From Phycisphaerales bacterium (GTDB lineage: Bacteria; Planctomycetota; Phycisphaerae; Phycisphaerales; UBA1924), in contig JAJDDF010000011.1 in assembly GCA_029260455.1 (NCBI GenBank), forward strand, positions 377,130-441,129: a stretch of DNA of 64,000 nucleotides. The letters are read 5' to 3'. The position numbers were made by a program, and so were the translations under genes. This document shows, one piece after another, positions 25,230-33,764 of this stretch (the stretch's first letter is position 1; every line of letters begins with the position of its first letter). The notes under the pieces are model-generated. The model did no database searches and was not told the DNA's origin. It worked only from the letters and a program-made list of their open reading frames with translations.

Positions 25230-25260
25230 AATGGCGGGCGGGACGCCCACCCCACCGGGG
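25230..25260. repeat. family C palindromic repeat between prpB and a small plus-strand gene
   Basis: ATGGCGGGCGGGACGCCCAC followed by CCCACCGGGG is a family C copy immediately upstream of prpB, in the gap between two divergent genes, where it must overlap or adjoin their 5' regions. Confidence 0.7.
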
Positions 25261-25302
25261 GAAGAAATTGCAGGACGATGTGCCGCAGCCGACTATGAAG
25301 TG

Positions 25303-25551
25303 ATGTCGCCACTGGAGATACAAACGACGCGGGCCGGGTGGCGATGGCTAGCCCTGTCGGGTGTAGCAGCGATTGTGTTCTTTTTGCCCACTGCGATGAT
25401 GGGCGCCGCCCATGCGCTCAGCGCGATCAACGCCAGCTCAACCGGCGCGGTGAAGCAGGCCAAGCGGCATCATCACTGGGCGCAGGCGTGGTGCTGGGCG
25501 TCGGCGGTGGTGGGCATTGCAGTTGCTATTCGAATCGGCCACGTTCTATAA
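25303..25551 (+). CDS. small two-helix membrane protein, CD225/dispanin-like
   Basis: 82 residues. There are two transmembrane helices (LALSGVAAIVFFLPTAMMGA and AWCWASAVVGIAVAIRIG) joined by a cytoplasmic loop NASSTGAVKQAKRHHHW. The ...alsaInas...G...A...s..a..w... pattern resembles bacterial CD225-domain proteins of unknown role. Its 3' end overlaps the convergent prpD gene by 26 bases. The start is uncertain; an upstream ATG at 25231 lies inside the family C repeat. Confidence 0.5.
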   Translation: MSPLEIQTTRAGWRWLALSGVAAIVFFLPTAMMGAAHALSAINASSTGAVKQAKRHHHWAQAWCWASAVVGIAVAIRIGHVL

Positions 25552-27157
25552 ACGGCAGCGTGTAGAGCCCCTGAATGTCATCGGCGGACTTGGCGCTCAG
25601 ATTGCCGAGGCGCGTGATCGCTTGCTCGGGTTTTTCCATGGCAATTCGGCCCAGCAAGTGGAACTTGTGATCGAGAATGTTGGTCAGGTCCGCCGTCGTG
25701 TTGCGCGCGTGCCCGCCGGGGTACATCACGAAGCCGGAGCGGCGCGTGTTGCCCGTTGTGTCGGTGATGTCAACAGACGTTGGTATGCCATCGGGGTATT
25801 TGCTGTCGTAGTCGGCGCCGCCGTGACGGAAGCTGATCTTGCGCATCAGTGAGCGCGTAAGCGAATTGAAGATCGCAGTTTCATCGACCTTGAAGTCGTA
25901 GGGGGAAAGCATGAGGCTCTTCCACATCGCATCGTGCGCGCCGCCTGAGGTATCGAGGCCGCCGGCGGTTTCGCGCAGGTGCAATGCCTTGCGGATGAGC
26001 GTGGACACAATGTAGGCCATCGAGTGATCGGCGCTTTGGCGCGTGGTCGGATTCATCTTGGCGGGGTTGCCGATGATGCCAAAGGCGGGTTCATATGCTG
26101 CGATTTCGATGCGCTCGATGTTCGCGCCGGTGTGATCGTCGAGCAGTTCGGGATGTTTGGCGAGCAGGTCGATGATGCCCTGAAGCGCGCCGGCGGATTG
26201 ATGTTCGTAGAGGCCAAGCTTGAAGTGCATGCCCATGATGGCAAAGTCATCACCTGAATGCGCCAGTTGCAATTCAAATGGTGATGGTGCCATTTCGGTC
26301 CAGCGCTGGTCACCGTTGGCTGTGGGTTCGAAGTAGCGGAAGATGGCTTCAGGATTGCGGAAGATATCTTTGGGGCCGACAAAGCCGCGCATCGCGCGCT
26401 TGGCGCTGAGGACTGCGACTTCGGCGCTGATGGCCGCCGAGGCGCCCTTGGAATCGGAGAGCTGCTTGCCGGCGCGAATGGCGCGCCACGGGATGTAGTG
26501 CGCGACGACCATGCCTATTGCGGATTCGATTTGCTCGGCGGTGGCGCCGTGCAGCGCGCCATAGACCGCCGCCGAACCAATCGCACCATGCACAACATGA
26601 TCGATCTTGTAGGTCTTGAGTGAGAAGACTTCTGCAAGTCGTCCGCGAATTTCATCGAGGCAGACCATGGCGCGGAGTGCCGTCGCACCATCAAGGCCGC
26701 GCTCCTGACAGGCTGCGACAACGACGGGGTAGAAATCGTTATGACCAAATTCGCCGGCGGTGTTGTTGAGGCGGGCGTTGAAGCCGAAGTTGGTGCCGTT
26801 GGAATCCCACTCGCGCACGGCGGAGCTATTTGCGACGACCGCCTTTTCAGGTTTCACGCGGGTGGGCGAACCAAAAACTGTCGCGCCCTTTTCATTTGCG
26901 CCAGCGGGGTATTCCAGTGCTTCGTGGCGAAGGATAGTGGGCGCGTTGGTGCCGAGGGCGAGCGCCGAGAGGCCGCAGAACACGGAGTCGGTGTGAAAGA
27001 GTTCGGCGCGGTCGAGTACGGTTTGTGCGGGGCCTGCGCCGAGTTTTCCTGCGAGAAAGTCGATGGTGTATTGCCCGATGCCGAGCGCTTGGTTGGAGTC
27101 GGCGGGGAGGATGACGAAGTGGTCGGTTGTGGTGGGGGCGGTTGTAGTGGCAGACAT
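25526..27157 (-). CDS. prpD: 2-methylcitrate dehydratase (MmgE/PrpD family)
   Basis: 543 residues, slightly longer than the usual ~480. Family features include DSVFCGLSALALGTNAPT near the N-terminus, AREWDSNGT-like AVREWDSNGTNFGFNA, GEFGHNDFYPVVVAA, YKIDHVVHGAIGSAA and QSADHSMAYIVSTLI. It dehydrates 2-methylcitrate to 2-methyl-cis-aconitate. GGAG eight bases before the ATG supports the start. With prpB and prpC on the same strand it makes a complete methylcitrate set, except for the methylaconitate hydration step, which aconitase can perform. A plus-strand CD225-like gene lies between it and prpB. Confidence 0.9.
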   Translation of the reverse strand: MSATTTAPTTTDHFVILPADSNQALGIGQYTIDFLAGKLGAGPAQTVLDRAELFHTDSVFCGLSALALGTNAPTILRHEALEYPAGANEKGATVFGSPTRVKPEKAVVANSSAVREWDSNGTNFGFNARLNNTAGEFGHNDFYPVVVAACQERGLDGATALRAMVCLDEIRGRLAEVFSLKTYKIDHVVHGAIGSAAVYGALHGATAEQIESAIGMVVAHYIPWRAIRAGKQLSDSKGASAAISAEVAVLSAKRAMRGFVGPKDIFRNPEAIFRYFEPTANGDQRWTEMAPSPFELQLAHSGDDFAIMGMHFKLGLYEHQSAGALQGIIDLLAKHPELLDDHTGANIERIEIAAYEPAFGIIGNPAKMNPTTRQSADHSMAYIVSTLIRKALHLRETAGGLDTSGGAHDAMWKSLMLSPYDFKVDETAIFNSLTRSLMRKISFRHGGADYDSKYPDGIPTSVDITDTTGNTRRSGFVMYPGGHARNTTADLTNILDHKFHLLGRIAMEKPEQAITRLGNLSAKSADDIQGLYTLPFIERGRFE

Positions 27158-27220
27158 GGGGATCACTCCGCAAGAGGTTGGGGCGAACATGATAGCGAAA
27201 AAATCAACAAAGCACGCGCC

Positions 27221-27964
27221 TTACAACGTCGTCGCCCCAGCATAAAACAATGTTCCCATCCCCACCGTCCACACCCAATCGCCAAAGAGGGCGTGTTCGA
27301 GCCATGCGGCCGCCGTCGAGCGCGCCCGTTGATAGGTCCATGCAAAGAGAAGCCCGCCGACGAACGTGAACGCCACCGCAAGTTCGGCATCCCAAGGCAC
27401 GCGCGGATTGTCGAACATCACATGGGCCCACCCAAATGAGAGCGCCGAAGCGAAGATCATCATTGCAGGTGTTCGGAACAGACACGCGTAGCGGTGGAAG
27501 AAGAACGTACGAAAGATCAGTTCTTGCGGGTACACACTGAAAATCGGATAGGCGAGCATGATGACGGCGTAGAGGGGCAGGTCGCGTTTCAGCAATCCGA
27601 AGAGACCGATGCGCCCATCGAACTGCGGCAAGGTCGCAAGCCACGCCGTGATGCCGATCATGCACAGTGCGCCGATGACAAAAGTGGTGAGCATGAAAGG
27701 CAGCTCGCGCATGGCACGCTTGAAGTTCAAGAAGCGCTTGCGATCAAAGGTCGGGTCGCGCCAAAGGATGATCGCCACGACGACAGCGCCGAGCATCAGG
27801 GCCGGGATGAGCAGGCGGCCAAATCGCTCCAGATCGATGATCCCTGGGATCGCACCGAACAACACTGCGAACTCAATCGTGCGGCATGCTACGAGACGGC
27901 GCGAGGCGGGCACAGGACATGCGCCGGGTGGCTTGGGCGTAGCGTTTTGTGTTGGTTTTGGCAT
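27221..27964 (-). CDS. CPBP-family (CAAX-like) intramembrane metalloprotease homologue
   Basis: 247 residues with about six to seven hydrophobic segments. The three Abi/CPBP motifs are visible. Motif 1 is PQELIFRTFFFHRY, where the usual paired Glu EExxxR reads QExxxR. Motif 2 is FGWAHVMFDN with its His. Motif 3 is LEHALFGDWVW. Such proteins are membrane endopeptidases or bacteriocin self-immunity proteins. The first Glu is replaced by Gln, so activity is uncertain. No good RBS is seen, and a GTG at 28018 is an alternative start. It is divergent from the thiolase gene. Confidence 0.75.
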   Translation of the reverse strand: MPKPTQNATPKPPGACPVPASRRLVACRTIEFAVLFGAIPGIIDLERFGRLLIPALMLGAVVVAIILWRDPTFDRKRFLNFKRAMRELPFMLTTFVIGALCMIGITAWLATLPQFDGRIGLFGLLKRDLPLYAVIMLAYPIFSVYPQELIFRTFFFHRYACLFRTPAMMIFASALSFGWAHVMFDNPRVPWDAELAVAFTFVGGLLFAWTYQRARSTAAAWLEHALFGDWVWTVGMGTLFYAGATTL

Positions 27965-28087
27965 GCGGTAAGGCAAATGGTAGAGGGCCAACCGTGGTCG
28001 CGGATCGGCTGATACCATGTTTCCCCGCGCGGCCCGCGTCCTGCGCCCAGAATTGAATGATCCTTACGCCTCAGACGGAGTAATGCC

Positions 28088-29305
28088 ATGTCCGCCGCTG
28101 CTACGACCCCCGTGATTCTTGCTGCCAAACGCACCGCGATCGGCCGGTTTTTTGGCGGTTTGTCCAAAGTGCCTGCGACAAAGCTCGGGTCATTTGCGAT
28201 TCGTGCAGCACTCGATGATGTGGCAGCACTCACGGGTGATGCTGCGGGTGCGCATGTTGATGAGTGCATTATGGGCCATGTGATTCAAGCCGGGTGCGGC
28301 CAGAATCCGGCGCGGCAAGCGGGCCTCGGCGCGGGATTGCCTGATTCACTCAACGCCCAGACCATCAACAAAGTGTGTGGCAGCGGCTTGCAGGCGGTGC
28401 TGCTTGCAGCGCAATCGATCAAAGCCGGGGACAATCAGCTCGTCGTCGCAGGCGGCCAAGAGAACATGACCATGGCGCCGCACTTTGCGCACGTGCGCAA
28501 CGGCGTCAAGTTTGGCGAAGCGCCCATGAAAGATGCCATGGCGCACGATGGTCTCTTCTGCCCGTTCGAGCAGTGCATGATGGGCAACAGCGCTGAGTGG
28601 GTGGCCGGCGAGTACAAGATTTCGCGCGAAGCTCAGGATGCATTTGCAGCCAAGAGTCAGCAACTGGCGGGCAAAGCGCAGGCTGCGGGTTTCTTTGATG
28701 CCGAAATCGTTGCGCTCACGGGTGAACAAGTGGGTAATCGCAAGAAGCCGGGCGCTGATGGCGGCGTATCGAAAGACGAAGGCATTCGCGGCGACTCAAC
28801 CGCGGAGGGTCTTGGCAAGTTGCGCCCCGCGTTCACGAAGGACGGCACCGTTACTGCAGGCAATGCCTCGACGATCAACGATGGCGGGGCGGCGTTGGTC
28901 GTTGCATCACTCGCCAAAGCCGAGGCACTTGGCGCAGCGCCCATCGCGCGCATCATCGCCTATCACACCTCAGGTGTTGCGCCCAAAGCGATCTTCACGG
29001 CGCCAGCGCTTGCGGTGCCTGCGGTCATCGAAAAAGCGGGCCTGAAGATGAGTGATATCGATCTCTTCGAACTCAATGAAGCTTTCGCGGCGCAAAGCAT
29101 TCAGAATATCAAGGCCGTAGGGGTTCCCGAAGACAAGTGCAATATCGCGGGCGGGGCGATTGCCCTTGGTCATCCGATTGGCGCATCGGGCGCACGCGTG
29201 CTTATTACATTGCTGCACAACATGATGCGCACAGATGCCAAACGTGGCCTCGCAGCGCTGTGTCTGGGCGGCGGCAATGCAGTAGCGATGATTGTCGAGC
29301 GCTGA
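28088..29305 (+). CDS. acetyl-CoA acetyltransferase (thiolase)
   Basis: 405 residues. The nucleophilic Cys lies in NKVCGSGLQAVLLAA (residue ~97), the catalytic His in ALGHPIGASGARVL, and the second Cys in CLGGGNAVAM near the C-terminus. The length and motifs match biosynthetic/degradative thiolase II (AtoB/PhaA type). It interconverts acetoacetyl-CoA plus CoA with two acetyl-CoA. RBS GGAG lies seven bases before the ATG. The next gene, 26 bases on, encodes 3-hydroxybutyryl-CoA dehydrogenase, so the pair forms the last two steps of butyryl-CoA oxidation (or the first two of polyhydroxybutyrate or butyrate synthesis). Confidence 0.93.
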   Translation: MSAAATTPVILAAKRTAIGRFFGGLSKVPATKLGSFAIRAALDDVAALTGDAAGAHVDECIMGHVIQAGCGQNPARQAGLGAGLPDSLNAQTINKVCGSGLQAVLLAAQSIKAGDNQLVVAGGQENMTMAPHFAHVRNGVKFGEAPMKDAMAHDGLFCPFEQCMMGNSAEWVAGEYKISREAQDAFAAKSQQLAGKAQAAGFFDAEIVALTGEQVGNRKKPGADGGVSKDEGIRGDSTAEGLGKLRPAFTKDGTVTAGNASTINDGGAALVVASLAKAEALGAAPIARIIAYHTSGVAPKAIFTAPALAVPAVIEKAGLKMSDIDLFELNEAFAAQSIQNIKAVGVPEDKCNIAGGAIALGHPIGASGARVLITLLHNMMRTDAKRGLAALCLGGGNAVAMIVER

Positions 29306-29331
29306 ATTCATTTTCTGGGGGGACGTATCGG

Positions 29332-30207
29332 ATGAGCGATGTGAAAAAGATGGGCGTGATCGGCGCCGGGCAGATGGGCGGCGGGATTGCACAAATTGCT
29401 GCAGTTGCTGGCATCGATGTCGTGGTCTTTGATGCCCACGCACCGGCGCTGGAAAAATGCACAAAGACGCACCAGAAGCTGCTTGCCCGCGCGGTTGAAA
29501 AGGGGCGCATGGAGCAGAGCGATTGCGATGCAGCGCTCGCGCGCATCACCTATTCGCCGAAATGGGATGATCTGGCGAATGTCGATTGGGCCATTGAAGC
29601 AGTCGTTGAAGATGCAACCGTCAAGGCCGAAATCTTTAGCAAGCTTGCGACCACGCTTACGAATCCGAATGCAGTCCTCGCGACCAACACATCATCGATC
29701 AGCATCACACAGATCGCCGCCGCTGCGGATGTTGCAAAGCCCGGTACATCATCGCGCGTCATCGGCATGCACTTCTTCTTCCCCGTGCCCGTGATGAAAC
29801 TCGTCGAGATTATCAAGGGGTTGCAGACTGACGATGCGGTCGTCGCGCGCACTGCAGCGCTTGCGGAGCGCATGGGCAAGACGCCGCTCACTGCCAACGA
29901 TCGCGCCGGGTTTGTCTCCAACCGTGTACTCATGCCCATGCTCAATGAAGCTTTTTATGCGCTCATGGAAGGTGTTGCAGAACCCGAAGCCATCGACGGC
30001 ATTATGAAACTCGGCTGCAACTTCCCGATGGGGCCATTGCGGCTCGCAGATTTCATCGGCCTCGATACCTGCGCACATATCATGGATGTGCTCGCCGAGG
30101 GATTGAACGCGGATCGCTATCGCCCGTGTCCCTTGCTTCGCCAACTGGTCGCAGCGGGGCGGCTCGGCAACAAAACCGGGCATGGTGTGTTTGACTACAC
30201 AACATAA
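29332..30207 (+). CDS. hbd: 3-hydroxybutyryl-CoA dehydrogenase
   Basis: 291 residues, the standard length. The Rossmann fold starts MGVIGAGQMGGGIAQIAAV; the catalytic His is in VIGMHFFFPVPVMKLVEII and the Asn/Arg in GFVSNRVLMPMLNEAFYAL. The C-terminal domain has MGPLRLADFIGLDTC and ends NKTGHGVFDY. It oxidises 3-hydroxyacyl-CoA to 3-oxoacyl-CoA with NAD(P). A GGGGGG stretch precedes the chosen ATG. A longer frame upstream overlaps the thiolase and is an artefact. Confidence 0.92.
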   Translation: MSDVKKMGVIGAGQMGGGIAQIAAVAGIDVVVFDAHAPALEKCTKTHQKLLARAVEKGRMEQSDCDAALARITYSPKWDDLANVDWAIEAVVEDATVKAEIFSKLATTLTNPNAVLATNTSSISITQIAAAADVAKPGTSSRVIGMHFFFPVPVMKLVEIIKGLQTDDAVVARTAALAERMGKTPLTANDRAGFVSNRVLMPMLNEAFYALMEGVAEPEAIDGIMKLGCNFPMGPLRLADFIGLDTCAHIMDVLAEGLNADRYRPCPLLRQLVAAGRLGNKTGHGVFDYTT

Positions 30208-30313
30208 GTCCAGCTTGAGAAAGATACTTGCAATGGGCAGCTTGTGATGGGATGATCATCTTGGCTCTTGCTGCCAGACGCACTGGCGGCGGTTGCCTCG
30301 GGAGGCGCACATC

Positions 30314-30979
30314 ATGAGGGCTATGGGTGGACTACTGGGTGCAGTTGTTGGTGGCATGATTGGCGCAGCAATCTGGGGTGCCATTGTGTACTTCACTGGC
30401 TATGAGATTGGTTGGATTGCGTGGGGCATCGGCGGGCTCGTGGGCGTGGGTGCGCAGATGGGCGTGCGCACTGGCGGCGGTGTTCCAAATGCCACGCTGC
30501 CGTTCATGGCTGCGGGTGTCGCGCTACTGGCGGTACTTGCAGGGAAGTACTCGGCGGTGGAGATCGGGATTCGCCAGTTTGAGGCGGGCGTCGCGGGTAA
30601 TTCGGCGGAAGTCATGTTCAACCTCAGCGACGATGAGGAAGAGTTGATCTCGTATGTGGCTGACGGGATTGTTGTTGAATACGAAGGCGCGGGCCGCTCG
30701 GTCCTATGGCCGCTCGGTGTCGATCCAGACGAAGCGTATGAGGAGGCGGACTATCCGAATGAGATTTGGTCCGAGGCTACACAACGTTGGCAAGCGATGT
30801 CTGCCAGTGAGCGACAGACGTTCGCCGATGACATCAATCAGGAAACGCGAGACATGGTTGGTGAGATCGCGTCATACATGCGATCCGAAGGGTTCATAGC
30901 CACCTTTGGTCTCTTCGATCTGCTCTGGTTTGGCTTGGCCATGGTGACCGCCTGGAAAATCGCAAACGACTCGGAGTGA
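30314..30979 (+). CDS. membrane protein of unknown function with acidic middle domain
   Basis: 221 residues from an ATG with GGAGG at eight bases. Three hydrophobic segments occupy residues ~3-80 (GGLLGAVVGGMIGAAIWGAI, EIGWIAWGIGGLVGVGAQMG, LPFMAAGVALLAVLAG). An acidic soluble stretch follows (SDDEEELISYVADGIVVEYE, then EAYEEADYPNEIW), and a last helix near the C-terminus (FGLFDLLWFGLAMVTAW). No family is recognised. The next two plus-strand genes also encode either a membrane protein or a chaperone, but the spacing is wide. Confidence 0.6.
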   Translation: MRAMGGLLGAVVGGMIGAAIWGAIVYFTGYEIGWIAWGIGGLVGVGAQMGVRTGGGVPNATLPFMAAGVALLAVLAGKYSAVEIGIRQFEAGVAGNSAEVMFNLSDDEEELISYVADGIVVEYEGAGRSVLWPLGVDPDEAYEEADYPNEIWSEATQRWQAMSASERQTFADDINQETRDMVGEIASYMRSEGFIATFGLFDLLWFGLAMVTAWKIANDSE

Positions 30980-31191
30980 TCTGCGCTTCGGGCTTGATGT
31001 GAATGTGATCTGATGCTGGTGCTTCTCGGACGCAGTGCGTCCGCCCGCCCACCCGCACAGATGGGCGCGTCACCCCAAATCGGCGGGTTTGTAGCACGGG
31101 CCGCATCGGCGCTGGGAAGCGGGTCCAAGTGCTCACTTGCCCGGGTCGATGACATGACATTCCAGACCGATCGATTTGGGGGGATGTCAAC

Positions 31192-31890
31192 ATGTCGCAG
31201 TATTCAGGGGATAGCTTCGGGCAACAGCGCGAGGTGCGCATCGAGGTCACGGCAGCGCACAGCTCGCAGGCCAAGTGGGGGTTGCGCTGTGCCGTGCCGT
31301 TTTTCATTCCCGTGCTGCCGTTCATTGGCATGATTCTGGGGTGGTTGGCGCTTGGTTCTATTCGCAAGAACGCCGCGATGGACGGGCTGCGCAGTGCCAA
31401 ATGGGCGGTGTATCTCGGGTTTGCATTTACTGTTGCACAGGGTGTGATCGGGTGGTCAGCCTGGCAATACAACAACGTTGCCCGTAACGGTCCGCATACG
31501 GCACTGCAGATGGGTCAGGATGGCGATGTCGCGGGGTTTATCGCGCAGTTCGAGTCTGCTGGCGACGTCGATGACATGGAACAGGCGTTTGCGTTCTTGA
31601 CGCTGCTCCGCGATCGCTATGGCGAATGCGATAGCGCCGCGTTAGTACTGCCCGATGGGTGGTACACATCATGGCGTCCCTTTGAGCCTTTCGACTATGA
31701 CATGCATTTCGAAGGCGCAACACTTCCCGCGACAGTGCAGATTGTTATCAAGCCCGATCTCGACACATTGGGCATGCCGCGCATGAGCTATATCACGCTG
31801 CACGATTCCGCTCAGGGCGATCTGCGCTTCCCGCCTGATGCTGCAACACACTCCGCAATCAAGGCAATGGCAGCTGCCAACGAAGAGTAA
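31192..31890 (+). CDS. membrane protein of unknown function
   Basis: 232 residues. A cytoplasmic N-terminus of ~28 residues is followed by two hydrophobic segments (CAVPFFIPVLPFIGMILGWL and WAVYLGFAFTVAQGVIGWSA) and a soluble domain of ~150 residues with predicted strands (YTSWRPFEPFDYDMHFEGA, TVQIVIKPDLDTLGMPRM). A DUF4190-like start is possible but not certain. GGGGGGATG lies upstream of the ATG. The ~210 bases before it contain no gene. Confidence 0.55.
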   Translation: MSQYSGDSFGQQREVRIEVTAAHSSQAKWGLRCAVPFFIPVLPFIGMILGWLALGSIRKNAAMDGLRSAKWAVYLGFAFTVAQGVIGWSAWQYNNVARNGPHTALQMGQDGDVAGFIAQFESAGDVDDMEQAFAFLTLLRDRYGECDSAALVLPDGWYTSWRPFEPFDYDMHFEGATLPATVQIVIKPDLDTLGMPRMSYITLHDSAQGDLRFPPDAATHSAIKAMAAANEE

Positions 31891-31933
31891 TTCACGCAAC
31901 AAAGATTTTTCGATCTGTAGAGGGATGAAACCA

Positions 31934-33724
31934 ATGGGCAAGATCATCGGCATCGATCTGGGAACAACGAACTCTGTCGCAGCGGCGTACAAAGATGGCA
32001 AGGCGCAGATCGTCGAATCCTACACCGGCGAGCGCACCATGCCCTCGATCGTTTCGTTTCTTGAGAAGGGCGAGCGCGCCATCGGGCATCCGGCTCAGAA
32101 ATGTCAGGTCACCAACCCGGAGAATACGGTCTATTCAATCAAACGCTTCATTGGCCGGCGCCACGCCGAGGTCGACCGTGAAGAGAAGCTCGTGCCATAC
32201 GAAGTTGTCGGCAAACCCGGTGATTTTGTGCAGGTTCGCGTGGGGAAAAAGCTCTTTACGCCACAGCAGATATCTGCGCTGATTCTTCAGGAACTCAAGG
32301 CGCAGGCAGAAGGATTTCTCGGTGAACCGGTCGATGGCGCGGTCATCACTGTCCCCGCCTATTTCAACGACGCCCAGCGTCAAGCGACCAAAGATGCAGG
32401 CGAGATCGCGGGCCTTGATATCAAACGCATCATCAATGAGCCAACCGCGGCAGCACTTGCCTATGGATTCGACGGCCGCAAGCGGCGGCAGATCGTCATG
32501 TTCGATTTCGGCGGCGGCACATTCGACCTCTCCGCACTTGAAATTCAGGGCGGCAGCTTCAAAGTGCTGGGGGTGCATGGCAACACGCACCTCGGTGGTG
32601 ATGACTTTGATCAGCGCATCATTGATATTGTCGCAGACGATTTTTTCCGCAACGATCGCTTTGACATTCGCGCAGACCCCATGGGGTTGCAACGTCTGAA
32701 GCAGGCAGCGCAGCAAGCCAAAGTTGATCTTTCGCAACGACAGGAAGCAAAGATTACGCTGCCCTTTATTGCTGTTGATGGCAATGGCCCCAAGCATCTT
32801 GATTACACGCTCACCCGCGAACGCTTCGAAGCCATCTGTTCGGACCTCTTCGACGACACGCGCAAGGCATGTCAGACGTTGATGTTTGAAGCGGGCAGCA
32901 TGGGGAGCAATATCGAAGTCGTGCTCGTCGGCGGGTCAACGCGCATGCCGAAGATTCAAGAAATTGCCCAGGAGGTCTTTAAGACCGATCAACTCAACAA
33001 ATCACTCAATCCTGATGAAGTTGTTGCCCTCGGTGCAGCGACCCTCGGCGGCGTGATTCAGGGCGACTTGCACAATGTCAACCTTATGGATGTCGTCTCG
33101 CACTCACTCGGTGTTGAAACTGCGGGCGGTGGCATGTCCAAGGTCGTTGCTAAAAATACGCCCATCCCCACAAGTGTGAAGCGTGTTTTCTCAACTCCAT
33201 CGAACAATCAGACTTCGGTGCCCATCAATGTCCTCGAAGGTGAAGCATCGCAGGCCAAGAAGAACCGCACGCTCGGGCTCTTTCAGCTTCGCGGCATTCG
33301 TCGCGCCAAGCGCGGCGAGCCGCAGATCGAAGTGGAATTCGCCATTGATGCTGACGGCATTCTGCAGGTCAAGGCCACCGACAAGGACACGGGCAAAAGT
33401 CAGGAAATTGTCATTCAAGGTGGCAGCGGGCTCGATCGTTCGGAGCTCGATCGCATGAAGCGCGATAACGAAGGTCATGCTGAAGAAAAAGAAACCGCCC
33501 GCGAGCAAATCGACTTGCGCAACCACGCTGAAAAAGTCCTTGAGGACATGCACAAGTGGATCGAGCACAATGGCGAACTGATGCTCAAGCGTGAGCGCAT
33601 GGAACTCGCGCTGCTGCTCACCAAGCTCAAGAAACAGATCGCCCGGAAGAACATCTCCGGCATCCGCGCGCAGCTGAAGAAGCTGGACGCATTGGCCCAG
33701 GTGCAACAACGCAAGGCGGGGTGA
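31934..33724 (+). CDS. dnaK: DnaK/Hsp70 family chaperone
   Basis: 596 residues from the ATG reading MGKIIGIDLGTTNSVAAAYK (AGAGGG nine bases upstream). ATPase-domain motifs: GIDLGTTNS, PAYFNDAQRQATKDAGEIAG, INEPTAAALAYG, FDFGGGTFDLS and VLVGGSTRMPKI. The substrate-binding domain shows SLGVETAGGG...NTPIPTS and LGLFQLRGI, then a helical lid. It is shorter than E. coli DnaK (638) and lacks the long acidic C-terminal tail; the end is basic (KLDALAQVQQRKAG). No grpE, dnaJ or heat-shock promoter is adjacent, which suggests a paralogue rather than the main DnaK. Confidence 0.9.
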   Translation: MGKIIGIDLGTTNSVAAAYKDGKAQIVESYTGERTMPSIVSFLEKGERAIGHPAQKCQVTNPENTVYSIKRFIGRRHAEVDREEKLVPYEVVGKPGDFVQVRVGKKLFTPQQISALILQELKAQAEGFLGEPVDGAVITVPAYFNDAQRQATKDAGEIAGLDIKRIINEPTAAALAYGFDGRKRRQIVMFDFGGGTFDLSALEIQGGSFKVLGVHGNTHLGGDDFDQRIIDIVADDFFRNDRFDIRADPMGLQRLKQAAQQAKVDLSQRQEAKITLPFIAVDGNGPKHLDYTLTRERFEAICSDLFDDTRKACQTLMFEAGSMGSNIEVVLVGGSTRMPKIQEIAQEVFKTDQLNKSLNPDEVVALGAATLGGVIQGDLHNVNLMDVVSHSLGVETAGGGMSKVVAKNTPIPTSVKRVFSTPSNNQTSVPINVLEGEASQAKKNRTLGLFQLRGIRRAKRGEPQIEVEFAIDADGILQVKATDKDTGKSQEIVIQGGSGLDRSELDRMKRDNEGHAEEKETAREQIDLRNHAEKVLEDMHKWIEHNGELMLKRERMELALLLTKLKKQIARKNISGIRAQLKKLDALAQVQQRKAG

Positions 33725-33764
33725 CTTTAGCACACTGGGTGGCTACGATTGCATCGTGCTCGCA

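Noticed and set aside
31020-31110. Another dispersed-repeat copy near GACGCAGTGCGTCC
   Set aside because: It has a local GGACGCA/TGCGTCC palindrome but does not match families A, B or C.
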